A DNA stretch of 64,000 nt from Sedimentibacter saalensis. Its GTDB lineage: Bacteria; Bacillota; Clostridia; Tissierellales; Sedimentibacteraceae. The DNA is taken from positions 434,001 through 498,000 of the forward strand of contig NZ_VLKH01000002.1 of assembly GCF_007830175.1 (NCBI RefSeq). The letters run 5' to 3'. The notes beneath the pieces were generated by a model that ran no database searches, was not told the origin of the DNA, and saw only the letters and a program-made list of their open reading frames with translations. The position numbers were made by a program, and so were the translations under genes. This document shows positions 1 through 8,877 of this stretch, piece by piece; the first letter of the stretch is position 1, and each line of letters begins with the position of its first letter.

Positions 1-9
1 TATTTTCAT
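1..9 (-). CDS. start of an unidentified gene, cut by the window edge
   Basis: Only the first three codons (ATG AAA ATA) lie in the window. The start is supported by the strong Shine-Dalgarno sequence AAGTGAGGTG at 14-23, four bases upstream. The gene follows spoVT in the same direction, after a terminator. In Bacillus and many Clostridia this place is taken by a polysaccharide exporter (spoVB/yabM type) or by mazG, but nothing in three codons can decide that. Confidence 0.4.
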
Positions 10-80
10 ATTGCACCTCACTTAACAGTTATATTTTATTTATACCATCTCGGGATAAATTTAACCATAATTATGTGTAT

Positions 81-117
81 GAAAAATAAAAAAAGAAGTT
101 TTCTAAGCGAAAACTTC
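81..117 (-). terminator. rho-independent terminator of spoVT
   Basis: A 9-bp perfect stem GAAGTTTTC/GAAAACTTC (95-117, 5-base loop) is followed on the minus strand by a T-rich run. It lies 15 bases after the spoVT stop codon. Confidence 0.85.
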
Positions 118-131
118 CATATAATAATATT

Positions 132-683
132 TTAACTTTCCATTTGTCTCGATAAGAAGATGCATGCAGTCTTAATCAATTTTTCTTCTATTTCAGTCAT
201 CTTTGCTGCTTTTTCTTTTGAAAGAAGCATTACAGCTCCTATAGGGTCACCATGAACAAGAATTGGAGATATAATCTGACTAGTGTAGTTGTCAGGGTTA
301 AATTCATTTGCAGTTATTCTTATAGGCTTAGAATTGCCATTTGTTATATAAGTTTCTCTGCTTTCAATAATTTTTTCAAGCTCTGGACTTAATCTTTTTT
401 CAGTATAATCTTTTTTTGAGCTTCCTGATACAGCTATCACTCCGTCTCGGTCGGTTATTACAGCAATGTGTCTTGTGGTTTCAAACAAAGACTCCACGTA
501 TTCTCCGGCAAATTCCGTTAACTCTCCAATTGGTGAATATTTTTTTAAAATAATTTCACCTTCTCTATCAGTAAATATTTCTAAAGGATCCCCTTCTCTT
601 ATTCTTAACGTTCTTCTTATTTCCTTTGGGATTACTACTCTGCCCAAATCATCAATTCTTCTGACAATTCCAGTTGCTTTCAT
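132..683 (-). CDS. spoVT: stage V sporulation protein T, forespore transcription regulator
   Basis: SpoVT is a DNA-binding regulator that tunes sigma-G-dependent genes in the forespore and affects spore coat and germination. The 183-residue protein has the family's usual length and two parts. Residues 1-50 form an AbrB/SpoVT swapped-hairpin DNA-binding domain (MKATGIVRRIDDLGRVVIPK). Residues 55-183 form a GAF-like sensor domain (HIAVITDRDGVIAV, PILVHGDPIGAVMLLS). The ATG at 683 follows a good ribosome binding site (TTGGAGGAAC). It has its own terminator and lies 180 bases downstream of prsA, as in the conserved mfd-spoVT neighbourhood. The upstream gap is AT-rich and I could not fix a clear promoter in it. 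Confidence 0.95.
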   Translation of the reverse strand: MKATGIVRRIDDLGRVVIPKEIRRTLRIREGDPLEIFTDREGEIILKKYSPIGELTEFAGEYVESLFETTRHIAVITDRDGVIAVSGSSKKDYTEKRLSPELEKIIESRETYITNGNSKPIRITANEFNPDNYTSQIISPILVHGDPIGAVMLLSKEKAAKMTEIEEKLIKTACIFLSRQMES

Positions 684-862
684 GCTAATGTTCCTCCAAT
701 TGCATAATTTTATATTTATATGACATTTCTTTTAATATTTTCTATTATTTGCACTTTAATAGATTTTATCCTTTTTTATTTCCGGATATTATTGGAAATA
801 TCATTTAATATTATATAAGAACATTTTAGTAATAGCAACATTTATTTACTATTATTTACTTC

Positions 863-1819
863 TTACTGTTTTTTCACAATGTTTGCATTGCTTTTTAAAT
901 CTTCAAGCAAGTCCTCATATTTGTATGATTTGTAATATTCTGTAAGTTCATCTTTCTTTGTTTCCAATGTCACTGAGTCATCAACAGTCTTGTCAGTCAC
1001 TTCAATGATGTGGTATCCAAAGTCAGATTTAACAGGTTCGCTTATGTCGCCGATTTCCATTGAAAATGCAGCATCTGAGAATGGCTGTACCATATCAGTG
1101 TATGAGAAGTAATCCAAATCTCCTCCGTTAGCTCCGCTTGAAGTGTCAACTGAAAGTTCCTTAGCAAGGTCTTCAAACTTTTCACCTTTGTTGAGTCTGT
1201 CGATTACTGCCTTAGCTTCATCTTCAGTATTTACTAAAATGTGTCTTGCTCTTACTTGCTGATTCATCTTCAGGTCGTCGAAAATTGTCTTAAGTTCATC
1301 ATCTGTTGGCTGTAAATTTTCTATTTTAATTGCAAGGAAATGATTAATTAAGAATTCCTTCTTCAGTGATTCCTTTAAGTAGTCTTCAGACATTGCTTTT
1401 TCTTCTAAAAATGTCTTGTATTCTTCTTCTGTATCAAAATACGCCTTGAATTCATCCATTTGTGTCTGAAGGTCTTCATCTGTCATTGTGATTCCTTCTT
1501 TTCCTGCTGCTTCAACCATAAGCATTTCCAGTATCATATTATCTAAAAGAGAGTTTTCATAATAGCTTCCCATTGTTTGTCCTGCAGAAATTTCAGTGTC
1601 CCATGCGCCTTCGCCGTACTGAGATTCAACCATCATCTTGTATGACTGCAGTGTTTCGTCAAATTCTTCCTGTGTTATTGTCTTGTCATTTACTGTAGCA
1701 ACAACACCTTCCTGATTGATTGTGTCAGTAGTTTCACCACTTGTATCTGAGCATGCTGTTAAAGCTAATGCAACACATAATGTTAATGCAAGGCCCAGTG
1801 ACTTTCTAATTTTGTTCAT
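863..1819 (-). CDS. prsA: PrsA/SurA-type foldase lipoprotein (parvulin peptidyl-prolyl isomerase)
   Basis: This is an extracytoplasmic folding helper anchored to the membrane by lipid. The 318-residue protein begins with a lipoprotein signal peptide: MNKIRKSLG, a hydrophobic core, and the lipobox LTAC with Cys23. A SurA-N/trigger-factor-like helical region follows. A parvulin rotamase domain spans about residues 185-280 (ARHILVNTEDEA, GGDLDYFSYTDMVQPF, DFGYHIIEV). I place the start at 1819, not at the upstream in-frame codon, because AAGGAGGA lies at the right distance and the signal peptide then starts correctly. The first codons overlap the end of mfd by 14 bases, so the two are probably translationally coupled. 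It could equally be named as a generic PpiC-domain lipoprotein. Confidence 0.9.
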   Translation of the reverse strand: MNKIRKSLGLALTLCVALALTACSDTSGETTDTINQEGVVATVNDKTITQEEFDETLQSYKMMVESQYGEGAWDTEISAGQTMGSYYENSLLDNMILEMLMVEAAGKEGITMTDEDLQTQMDEFKAYFDTEEEYKTFLEEKAMSEDYLKESLKKEFLINHFLAIKIENLQPTDDELKTIFDDLKMNQQVRARHILVNTEDEAKAVIDRLNKGEKFEDLAKELSVDTSSGANGGDLDYFSYTDMVQPFSDAAFSMEIGDISEPVKSDFGYHIIEVTDKTVDDSVTLETKKDELTEYYKSYKYEDLLEDLKSNANIVKKQ

Positions 1820-4800
1820 TTTTTCCTCCTTGGCAGGCATTTAAACCTGTTTTGTAATTATTTAATATTTCAAAAAATCTTTCAAGTTCCTCAAGTATTT
1901 TCATTTGTTCTGAGGAATCTAATTTATATTTAATCATAGGCACCTTTGATACGTCAAATTTTATTTTTGCGTTATAATTTTCAATTAAGTAGCCTATCAA
2001 TTCCTGATTTAAATCATTGCCTGAATTCATTTCAATGTTAACAGTGTTTCCTGACTGTGTAATACCCTTAACGTGAAGCTTCTTGCACAATGATTTTATA
2101 TATGATATTTTAAGCAGATTATCAACCTGCTTTGGAGGATTTCCGAAGCGGTCAATAATTTCCTCTGTGATGTCATAAATGTCATCTTTTCCGGAAGTTG
2201 CTGCAATCTTTTTATAAATTTCAATCTTTTGTTCTTCGTTTTCAATGTAAGTTGATGGAATATAGCCATCCACGCTTAAATCAACAGAAGTTTCAAAATC
2301 TTCATCCAGTTCCATTTTACCCTGGAGTTCTTTTACTGCCCTTTCAAGGAACTTAACATACAAGTCGTAACCTATGGCAAGCATGTGTCCGTGTTGTTCT
2401 GCACCAAGTATGTTTCCGCATCCTCTTATTTCAAGGTCTCGCATTGCAATTTTAAAACCTGAGCCAAACTCCGTGAACTCCTTGATCGCTTTGAGCCTTT
2501 TGTCTGCAACCTCAGAAAGCATTTTGTCCTTTTCGTAAGTTAAGTACGCAAAGGATATCTTATTTGATCTACCTATTCTGCCTCTTAGCTGGTAAAGCTG
2601 GGACAATCCCAGGTGATCTGCATTGTCAATTATAAGTGTGTTTACATTTGGAATGTCCATGCCTGTTTCTATGATTGTGGTGCATACAAGTATGTCATAT
2701 TCCTTTTGAACGAAACCAAGCATTATGTTTTCAAGATGCCTTTCGTTCATTTGACCGTGGGCAACTGCTATACGTGCCTCCGGAATCAGCCTTTGCAGTC
2801 TTGAGGCTGTAGATTCAATGTCTATTACCTTGTTGTGAACATAATATACCTGACCGCCTCTTGAAAGTTCTTTTTCAATGGCATCTTTTATTATGCCGTC
2901 GTTGTGTTCAATTACATATGTCTGTATAGGGAGCCTGTCTCCTGGAGGTTCTGATATAATGCTCATATCCCTTACGCCTATCATGGACATGTGCAGGGTT
3001 CTCGGTATTGGAGTTGCTGATAGGGTTAAAACATCTATGTTGGTTTTTAGCTGTTTTATCTGTTCTTTGTGCTTAACACCAAACCTTTGTTCCTCATCTA
3101 TTATTAATAGCCCCAAGTCCTTAAATTTAAGGTCCTTTGAAAGAAGTTTGTGAGTTCCAACCACCACATCCACAAGACCCTTGTTTAAATCACTTACTAT
3201 TTTCGCCTGCTGGTATGGTGTTCTGAAACGGCTTAGCATTTCAATCTTAACAGGATATCCTCTGAAGCGCTCCACTATGTTTGTGTAGTGCTGCTGTGCA
3301 AGTATGGTTGTAGGAACAAGTATTGCAACCTGTTTTGATTCCATAACAGCCTTAAATGCAGCCCTCATGGCTACCTCTGTCTTGCCGAATCCAACGTCTC
3401 CGCAAAGAAGTCTGTCCATGGAAATAGGGCGTTCCATATCCTTTTTTATTTCCTTAATGCATCTTAACTGATCATCAGTTTCTTCAAAAGGAAATTTGTA
3501 TTCAAATTCTTTCTGCCATTCAGTGTCCGGTGAAAATGCAAATCCCTTTACAACTTTTCTCTGGGCATATAGTTTGACCAGTTCTCCTGCCATGTTTTCA
3601 ATGGCAGCTTTTGAACGCTCCTTGGTCTTACCCCAGTCAGCACTTCCCATCTTGTTCAATTTCGGTTTTTCTGAATCTGAACCGATGTATTTTTGAATGA
3701 GGGACATCTGGTCAACAGGCACAAAAAGCTTATCTTCACCTTTGTATTTTATGCAAAGATAGTCTTTCTTGATGTTTTGAACTTCAATTTTTTCTATGCC
3801 CACATACTGACCGATACCGTGGTGCTCGTGTACTACATAGTCTCCAACCTTTAAATCTGTGAAGACGTCTAGTTTTGATCCTTTTTGTTTCTTTGTCTTG
3901 TGTGTCTTTTTTCTGAACGAACCAAATATTTCATTTTCTGTAAGCACAAGTATTTTGTTGTCGTAATATTCAAAACCCTTTTTTAGTTCTCCTGGCACAA
4001 TCACCACTTGTCCGCTTTCGGCTGCAATATTTGTGTCTTTGGAAAGAACTGTGCTGCATTCATAGTCGTTTAATAAGTTGTGAAGTTTCAAGCAGCTTTC
4101 AGTGCTGCTTAAGATTATTGCAATTTTATAGCCCTTGTACTTCAATCGGTTCAAATCTTTTGACAAGTCTTCAAGCTTTCCGTAATATGATGACGGTTCC
4201 TTGAACATGAACTGAAGCGTTTCATCTGCTTCAAATGTTTTGTTTTTGCCATTTATTGAAATAAAAGGTCTGCTGGTTATTTTTGATATCAATTCCCTGT
4301 CGCTTAAATAAACATTGCTTTGCTTGGAGAATATTTCCCCCTTTTCAAAAAGTTCGCTGTACTTAAGCTGAAAACTTTCATTTAACGCTTTTTCTTCCTC
4401 GAAAACTCTTTCAGGCTCATCTACAATGAGAATAAAATCATCGTCGAAGTAATCCAGGACACTTACAAAGCTGTCTTTTATGAATGGAACAAGCAAATCA
4501 GAATTTTCTATGCCTATTCCTCCCATGAGTTTATCCTGGTAAATGTTGTAAAGGCTTTTTAGCTTTTTTTCAACATCCTTTGAATTGGGAAGGCTGTGAA
4601 CCTTACTCAGCCTGTTTTGATAATCCAAATCAATTTCGGACAAAATCTTTTTTATTTCTTCTTTCTGAAAAATCAAATCTCCGCATGGAATTATTCTCAC
4701 AGATTTTAAATTTTTGATAGAGCGCTGAGTTTTTAAATCAACCAATCTTATGGAATCAACTTCATCATCAAAAAATTCAATTCTGCACGGATTTGTTTCA

Positions 4801-5354
4801 GAAGGAGAAAAGACATCAATTATGCCTCCTCTTACAGAAAACTGACCTACGCCTTCAACTGCATCAACTCTTTCATATTTAAGCTTTATTAAGCTGCTGC
4901 GAAGCTCGTTTAAGTCATAAGATTTGCCGTATTTTAATTCTATAATACTTTCCTTAAACCTATCTTTAGGCATAACCCTTGTTAAGACAGAATTGACGGA
5001 TGCAGTTATTATTGCCTTTTTCGAACTTAGAATTTTGTCGAGAACTTCAGCTCTTTTGTATTCCGCATCTTTACTTAGAGCATCAACATTGTATAGCAGA
5101 AATTCTTTCGGCTGAAGTCTTTCACCATCTGCAATATATGATTTTACTGCTTCTTCATATTTTCTGGATTTAGTCTCGCTGCTTGTAATTATAAGAATTT
5201 TGCTTGCTGTTGTATCCAGAAGATTGCATGCCAAGTAGGCAGTTCCATCTTCGTTGATGCTTTGAACGAGCTGACTCCTGCCTCTTTGATAATTTTGTAT
5301 AACTTTATTATACTTTTCTGTTTTTTGGAATTGTTCAAATAAAACCTTGTTCAT
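1806..5354 (-). CDS. mfd: transcription-repair coupling factor Mfd
   Basis: Mfd is a translocase that removes RNA polymerase stalled at DNA lesions and recruits UvrA. The 1182-residue protein shows the full domain order. A UvrB-like N-terminal region is followed by the RNA-polymerase-interacting domain near residue 505 (KVGDYVVHEHHGIGQYVGIE). The superfamily 2 helicase core has Walker A near residue 650 (CGDVGFGKTEVAMRAA), Walker B DEEQRFG near 750 and LSATPIPRTL after it. A C-terminal TRCF domain ends the protein. The ATG at 5354 is chosen because GAGGT lies five bases upstream; the longer in-frame reading lacks a site. It sits between pth and prsA, the classical order. Confidence 0.97.
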   Translation of the reverse strand: MNKVLFEQFQKTEKYNKVIQNYQRGRSQLVQSINEDGTAYLACNLLDTTASKILIITSSETKSRKYEEAVKSYIADGERLQPKEFLLYNVDALSKDAEYKRAEVLDKILSSKKAIITASVNSVLTRVMPKDRFKESIIELKYGKSYDLNELRSSLIKLKYERVDAVEGVGQFSVRGGIIDVFSPSETNPCRIEFFDDEVDSIRLVDLKTQRSIKNLKSVRIIPCGDLIFQKEEIKKILSEIDLDYQNRLSKVHSLPNSKDVEKKLKSLYNIYQDKLMGGIGIENSDLLVPFIKDSFVSVLDYFDDDFILIVDEPERVFEEEKALNESFQLKYSELFEKGEIFSKQSNVYLSDRELISKITSRPFISINGKNKTFEADETLQFMFKEPSSYYGKLEDLSKDLNRLKYKGYKIAIILSSTESCLKLHNLLNDYECSTVLSKDTNIAAESGQVVIVPGELKKGFEYYDNKILVLTENEIFGSFRKKTHKTKKQKGSKLDVFTDLKVGDYVVHEHHGIGQYVGIEKIEVQNIKKDYLCIKYKGEDKLFVPVDQMSLIQKYIGSDSEKPKLNKMGSADWGKTKERSKAAIENMAGELVKLYAQRKVVKGFAFSPDTEWQKEFEYKFPFEETDDQLRCIKEIKKDMERPISMDRLLCGDVGFGKTEVAMRAAFKAVMESKQVAILVPTTILAQQHYTNIVERFRGYPVKIEMLSRFRTPYQQAKIVSDLNKGLVDVVVGTHKLLSKDLKFKDLGLLIIDEEQRFGVKHKEQIKQLKTNIDVLTLSATPIPRTLHMSMIGVRDMSIISEPPGDRLPIQTYVIEHNDGIIKDAIEKELSRGGQVYYVHNKVIDIESTASRLQRLIPEARIAVAHGQMNERHLENIMLGFVQKEYDILVCTTIIETGMDIPNVNTLIIDNADHLGLSQLYQLRGRIGRSNKISFAYLTYEKDKMLSEVADKRLKAIKEFTEFGSGFKIAMRDLEIRGCGNILGAEQHGHMLAIGYDLYVKFLERAVKELQGKMELDEDFETSVDLSVDGYIPSTYIENEEQKIEIYKKIAATSGKDDIYDITEEIIDRFGNPPKQVDNLLKISYIKSLCKKLHVKGITQSGNTVNIEMNSGNDLNQELIGYLIENYNAKIKFDVSKVPMIKYKLDSSEQMKILEELERFFEILNNYKTGLNACQGGKNEQN

Positions 5355-5426
5355 ACTTACCTCTACAATAGATTGAGCAAGTTGAAAAATAGTGCTGAGC
5401 CTACTAATCAATTGCAAATCGATTGT

Positions 5427-5993
5427 CTATCGATTGTTTATATTGTATTTCTGCATGGCGCTGTCTGTGCCGCCAGTGATTATTTCAACAACTGCTTCAG
5501 CCGCCTTCTCTATTATGGGATTTATTTTATCCCTGTCAGCTGCACTGAATTTTTGAAGAACATAGTCAGCCAGATCCATGTCAGGATTTCTGCCAATGCC
5601 AACTCTGACACGCGGGAAATTTCCGTTACCCACATGTTCGATTATTGACTTCATTCCATTGTGTGTTCCGGGACTTCCGTTTGGCCTGATCCTTAAGGAG
5701 CCGGCCGGAATGTCTATATCATCGTAAATAACGATTAAATTTTCAGATGGTATTTTATAAAAACTTAATATTTCTTTGATGGCAATTCCGCTTCTGTTCA
5801 TGTAAGTAACAGGCTTTACGAGCATGACTTTTTCTCCGTCTATGTTTGTTTCACCATATACAGAGTTGAATTTGAGTTTATTTAAGCTTACATTGTGCTT
5901 TTCAGCCAAATAATCAATTGTATCATAGCCCACATTATGCCTTGTGCCTGCATATTCTTTGCCTGGATTGCCAAGTCCTGCTATAATGTACAT
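5427..5993 (-). CDS. pth: peptidyl-tRNA hydrolase
   Basis: Pth frees tRNA from peptidyl-tRNAs that drop off the ribosome; in Bacillus it is also called SpoVC. The 188-residue protein is the normal length. It starts with the signature GLGNPGKEYAGTRHNVGY carrying the catalytic His19, followed by VKPVTYMNRSG and DDIDIPAG. The start has AGAGGTAAAT upstream. It follows glmU by only nine bases. In most relatives the prs gene lies between glmU and pth, and here it does not. Confidence 0.96.
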   Translation of the reverse strand: MYIIAGLGNPGKEYAGTRHNVGYDTIDYLAEKHNVSLNKLKFNSVYGETNIDGEKVMLVKPVTYMNRSGIAIKEILSFYKIPSENLIVIYDDIDIPAGSLRIRPNGSPGTHNGMKSIIEHVGNGNFPRVRVGIGRNPDMDLADYVLQKFSAADRDKINPIIEKAAEAVVEIITGGTDSAMQKYNINNR

Positions 5994-6002
5994 ATTTACC
6001 TC

Positions 6003-7373
6003 TTAATATCTGTTTTTCCCTAAACCTTTTTTGTTGACCTGCCTTGCTCTGGCAATGGCAAGGTCTCCTTCCTGTACGTCGTCTGTTATTGTGGAACCGC
6101 AGGCTACATATCCTCCCTGCTCCACATTGACCGGCGCCACAAGATTCGAATTGCTTCCTATGAATGCTCCGTCCCCAACGGTTGTCTTGTGTTTTTTCTT
6201 TCCGTCATAATTTACAAACACAACACCACAGCCGATGTTTACATCTTTTCCAACTTCAGCGTCTCCTATGTAAGACAAATGAGATGATTTTGAATTGTCT
6301 CCAATTATAGATTTTTTAACTTCCACAAAATCACCGATTTTTACATTTTTGCCAAGCTCTGTGCCTGGTCTTAAATATGCAAACGGACCTACTGTAGTTC
6401 CATCATCAATGCTTGCTTCTATTACTTTTGAGCTTTCTATTGTCACATTGTTTTTTACGGTTGAACTGATTATTCTTGTGTTTGGACCTATGACACAGTT
6501 TGTTCCGACTCTTGTGCTGCCTTCAAGGAATGTTCCCGGATAAATCACAGTGTCTCTTCCTATTTCAACTGAATCTTCAATATATGTATTCTCAGGATCA
6601 ATTATTGTAACTCCGCTTAGCATGTGGCGTTTATTTATTCTGTCCTGCATTATTTTTGTCACTTCAGATAACTGCACTCTGTCGTTTACTGCTCTTATGT
6701 CTGTTGAATCCTCAAGCACCCAGCCGCCTATTTTATATCCTTCGCTGTTAAGCACCTTGATTGTATCTGTAAGGTAGTATTCATTCTGAGAATTATTTGT
6801 ATCTATTTTTTCCAGGGCATTCTTTAAAAGATTTCCCTTGAAGCAATATATTCCCGTATTGATTTCCTTGATTTTTTTAATGTCTTCTGCTGCATCTTTT
6901 TCCTCAACAATTTTGTCAATGGACGAGTCTTCATTTCTTACTATTCTTCCAAGTCCTTTCGGATTGTCCATGATTGCCGTCATTACAGACACAGCACAAT
7001 CACTTTCATTGTGATAGCCTATGAAAGAAATCAGTGTTTCTTTTCTAATGAGAGGACCGTCTGCGCAAAGAATAACTACAGTGTCATCATCGTTAATATG
7101 CTCTTTTGCAACCATTACGGCATAGCCTGTTCCATATGGAGAACCTTCACCTATGGGCTGTTCAACGGTTATTACATCCATATCTTTTATATTGTTTCCA
7201 ACTTTTTCTTTTCCATGTCCCAAGACGACAATGTTTTTTTCTATTTGTGAATTTTCTGCAGCTTCTATTATGTACCTTATCATTTCTTTCCCGCAAACCT
7301 TATGCAGTGTTTTAGGAATGTCTGATTTCATTCTGGTACCTTCACCGGCTGCTAAAATAATAGACATATTCAT
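6003..7373 (-). CDS. glmU: bifunctional UDP-N-acetylglucosamine pyrophosphorylase / glucosamine-1-phosphate acetyltransferase
   Basis: GlmU makes UDP-GlcNAc for peptidoglycan in two steps. The 456-residue protein has an N-terminal nucleotidyltransferase (LAAGEGTRMKSDIPKTLH, residues 6-23) and a C-terminal left-handed beta-helix acetyltransferase from about residue 250. The helix shows hexapeptide repeats and the conserved GPFAYLRPGTELG, KKSIIGDNSKSSHLSYIGDA and GCGVVFVNYDGKKKHKTTVG segments. The ATG at 7373 has AAGGAG seven bases upstream. A longer in-frame reading to 7415 has no ribosome site. It starts the glmU-pth-mfd-prsA operon behind its own consensus promoter. Confidence 0.96.
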   Translation of the reverse strand: MNMSIILAAGEGTRMKSDIPKTLHKVCGKEMIRYIIEAAENSQIEKNIVVLGHGKEKVGNNIKDMDVITVEQPIGEGSPYGTGYAVMVAKEHINDDDTVVILCADGPLIRKETLISFIGYHNESDCAVSVMTAIMDNPKGLGRIVRNEDSSIDKIVEEKDAAEDIKKIKEINTGIYCFKGNLLKNALEKIDTNNSQNEYYLTDTIKVLNSEGYKIGGWVLEDSTDIRAVNDRVQLSEVTKIMQDRINKRHMLSGVTIIDPENTYIEDSVEIGRDTVIYPGTFLEGSTRVGTNCVIGPNTRIISSTVKNNVTIESSKVIEASIDDGTTVGPFAYLRPGTELGKNVKIGDFVEVKKSIIGDNSKSSHLSYIGDAEVGKDVNIGCGVVFVNYDGKKKHKTTVGDGAFIGSNSNLVAPVNVEQGGYVACGSTITDDVQEGDLAIARARQVNKKGLGKNRY

Positions 7374-7403
7374 ATTATTTCTCCTTATTTGTAATACTGA
7401 GAT

Positions 7404-7432
7404 ATTATATATCATATAATTAATTAAGTCAA
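7404..7432 (-). promoter_or_regulatory. sigma-A-type promoter of glmU operon
   Basis: On the minus strand TTGACT (7432-7427), a 17-base spacer and TATAAT (7409-7404) stand 30 bases before the glmU start. Confidence 0.8.
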
Positions 7433-7512
7433 AAAAAGTTTTTCAGCTTTATAATATGGAAGCACAAATAAATGTTGAATAAATCGAACAAAATCGTTAT
7501 ATTACAACCAAT

Positions 7513-7536
7513 AAAAAAGGGCCTTCAACAAGACCC
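7513..7536 (-). terminator. terminator of spoVG
   Basis: The minus strand reads GGGTCTT-GTTG-AAGGCCC (one G-T pair) followed by TTTTTTATT. It lies about 30 bases after the spoVG stop. A weaker AAAACTG/CAGTTTT hairpin precedes it at about 7536-7563. Confidence 0.8.
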
Positions 7537-7566
7537 AAAACTGTTGATGAAATCATCAGTTTTACG

Positions 7567-7860
7567 TTACAGAAGAGCTGCTTCTTCAGCATTGTCTCCT
7601 TCTTCCAAACGTTTTTCTTCATACGCTTTAAATACTGCCTCTGCCACAAGATTCCTGGTTTCTGAATTAATTGGATGAGCTATATCTTTAAACTCTCCAT
7701 CGGGCATTTTCCTGCTCGGCATTGCTATGAACAATCCTTCCTGCCCTTCAATAATTTTGATGTCATGTACCACGAAGCAATCATCAAAAGTTACGGAAAC
7801 GATTGCCTTCATCTTGCCCTCTGAGTTAATTTTTCTTACTCTGACGTCTGATATTTTCAT
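7567..7860 (-). CDS. spoVG: septation/regulatory RNA-binding protein SpoVG
   Basis: SpoVG is a small conserved nucleic-acid-binding regulator involved in spore septation and many cell-surface traits. The 97-residue product has the family signatures [54 protein letters not shown] and HPINSETR. I start it at 7860, where AAGGTGG lies upstream and where all family members begin. The longer in-frame reading to 7938 adds an unrelated tail that overlaps the promoter. It lies between purR and glmU in the classical order. Confidence 0.96.
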   Translation of the reverse strand: MKISDVRVRKINSEGKMKAIVSVTFDDCFVVHDIKIIEGQEGLFIAMPSRKMPDGEFKDIAHPINSETRNLVAEAVFKAYEEKRLEEGDNAEEAALL

Positions 7861-7909
7861 GTCGTCACCACCTTCCCCCAAAAGTTTATGTCTGTATAAT
7901 TTCATATTC

Positions 7910-7938
7910 ATTATACTATACTTATTTGAGAAATGCAA
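7910..7938 (-). promoter_or_regulatory. sigma-A-type promoter of spoVG
   Basis: On the minus strand TTGCAT (7938-7933), 17 bases, then TATAAT (7915-7910) lie about 50 bases before the spoVG start. In Bacillus subtilis spoVG is read by sigma-H; here the clear match is to the housekeeping consensus. Confidence 0.75.
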
Positions 7939-7974
7939 AAAAACATTTTCATTTTTGTATAAAAAATTATGAAA

Positions 7975-8796
7975 TTATTTTAACAATTTATAATTAGGTA
8001 CTATTTCTATTAAACCTTCCTTCTCATTAATCTTATTTAACACCAAAAGTGACAAATAATTATCGACAAGTTTTTTTTCAGGTTCCTTAGTTTCTATTAC
8101 AACTGCAGTTCCCACAACCTCAGCATTAAACTCCCTCATCATGTCTGCCATGCCCTTGCATGTTCCTCCGCCCTTCATGAAATCATCCACAATAAGCACT
8201 CTGGAATTTTCCTTAAGAGACCTTCTGGACAATGACATTGTCTGAATATTGTTTGATGAGCCGGACACATAATTTATGCTTACTGTTGCTCCTTCCGTAA
8301 CTTTGTTGTTCCTTCTTATAACTGCAACCGGAACATTAAGCTTTTGGCCTGACATAACAGCAACAGGTATTCCTTTTGTTTCTACGGTAATTATATAATC
8401 AATTTTTATGTTTGAAAATTCTGAAGCAATGATCTTTGCTATATTTGTAACAATGTTTGGATTGTTGAACAAATCAGTCATGTAAATAAATCCGCCTGGA
8501 AGAATTCTGTTTTTTTGCGAAAAAAGCATGCACAATTCCGACAATATATCTGTCTTTTCCTCAATTCCCATTACAGGTATGAAGACAGCCCCTCCGGATG
8601 CTCCTGAAATTGTTTCAATTCTTCCGTAATCCAGTTCATTTACCAGTTCTTTTACAATAGCCACATCTTCGCTGATTGTGGACTTTGCAGCATTAAAAAC
8701 TTCAGAAAAGTAATTGTACGAAAATATGTAGTTTGGTTTTTCGGCGAAAATTTTCATTAATGCGCCGATTCTTTGATTTCTTTTATATTTTTTCAT
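7975..8796 (-). CDS. purR: purine operon repressor PurR
   Basis: PurR represses purine synthesis and transport genes and releases DNA when PRPP rises. The 273-residue protein has a winged-helix N-terminus (KRNQRIGALMKIFAEKPNYIF) and a phosphoribosyltransferase-type C-terminal domain. The PRPP motif VLIVDDFMKGGGTCKGM lies near residue 200. The start at 8796 is fixed by GGAG five bases upstream. It heads the conserved purR-spoVG-glmU block but is separated from spoVG by spoVG's own promoter. Candidate PurBoxes around its promoter suggest autoregulation. Confidence 0.95.
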   Translation of the reverse strand: MKKYKRNQRIGALMKIFAEKPNYIFSYNYFSEVFNAAKSTISEDVAIVKELVNELDYGRIETISGASGGAVFIPVMGIEEKTDILSELCMLFSQKNRILPGGFIYMTDLFNNPNIVTNIAKIIASEFSNIKIDYIITVETKGIPVAVMSGQKLNVPVAVIRRNNKVTEGATVSINYVSGSSNNIQTMSLSRRSLKENSRVLIVDDFMKGGGTCKGMADMMREFNAEVVGTAVVIETKEPEKKLVDNYLSLLVLNKINEKEGLIEIVPNYKLLK

Positions 8797-8807
8797 GTCA
8801 ACTCCGT

Positions 8808-8852
8808 ACGAATGTTTTATATGATTATACAATAAATGTTCGTATTGTTCAA
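8808..8852 (-). promoter_or_regulatory. purR promoter with two putative PurBoxes
   Basis: The minus strand has TTGAAC (8852-8847), 17 bases, then TATAAT (8829-8824). Two CGAA-core motifs face each other around the -10: ACGAACATT (8843-8835) and AACATTCGT (8816-8808), 18 bases apart. This resembles the paired inverted PurBoxes of the Bacillus PurR regulon, with weaker matches. Confidence 0.6.
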
Positions 8853-8877
8853 GAGATATTATTTTTTAACTTAAATT

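Noticed and set aside
2613-3696. Plus-strand reading frames opposite mfd
   Set aside because: No ribosome sites or recognisable motifs; they mirror the codons of the real gene.
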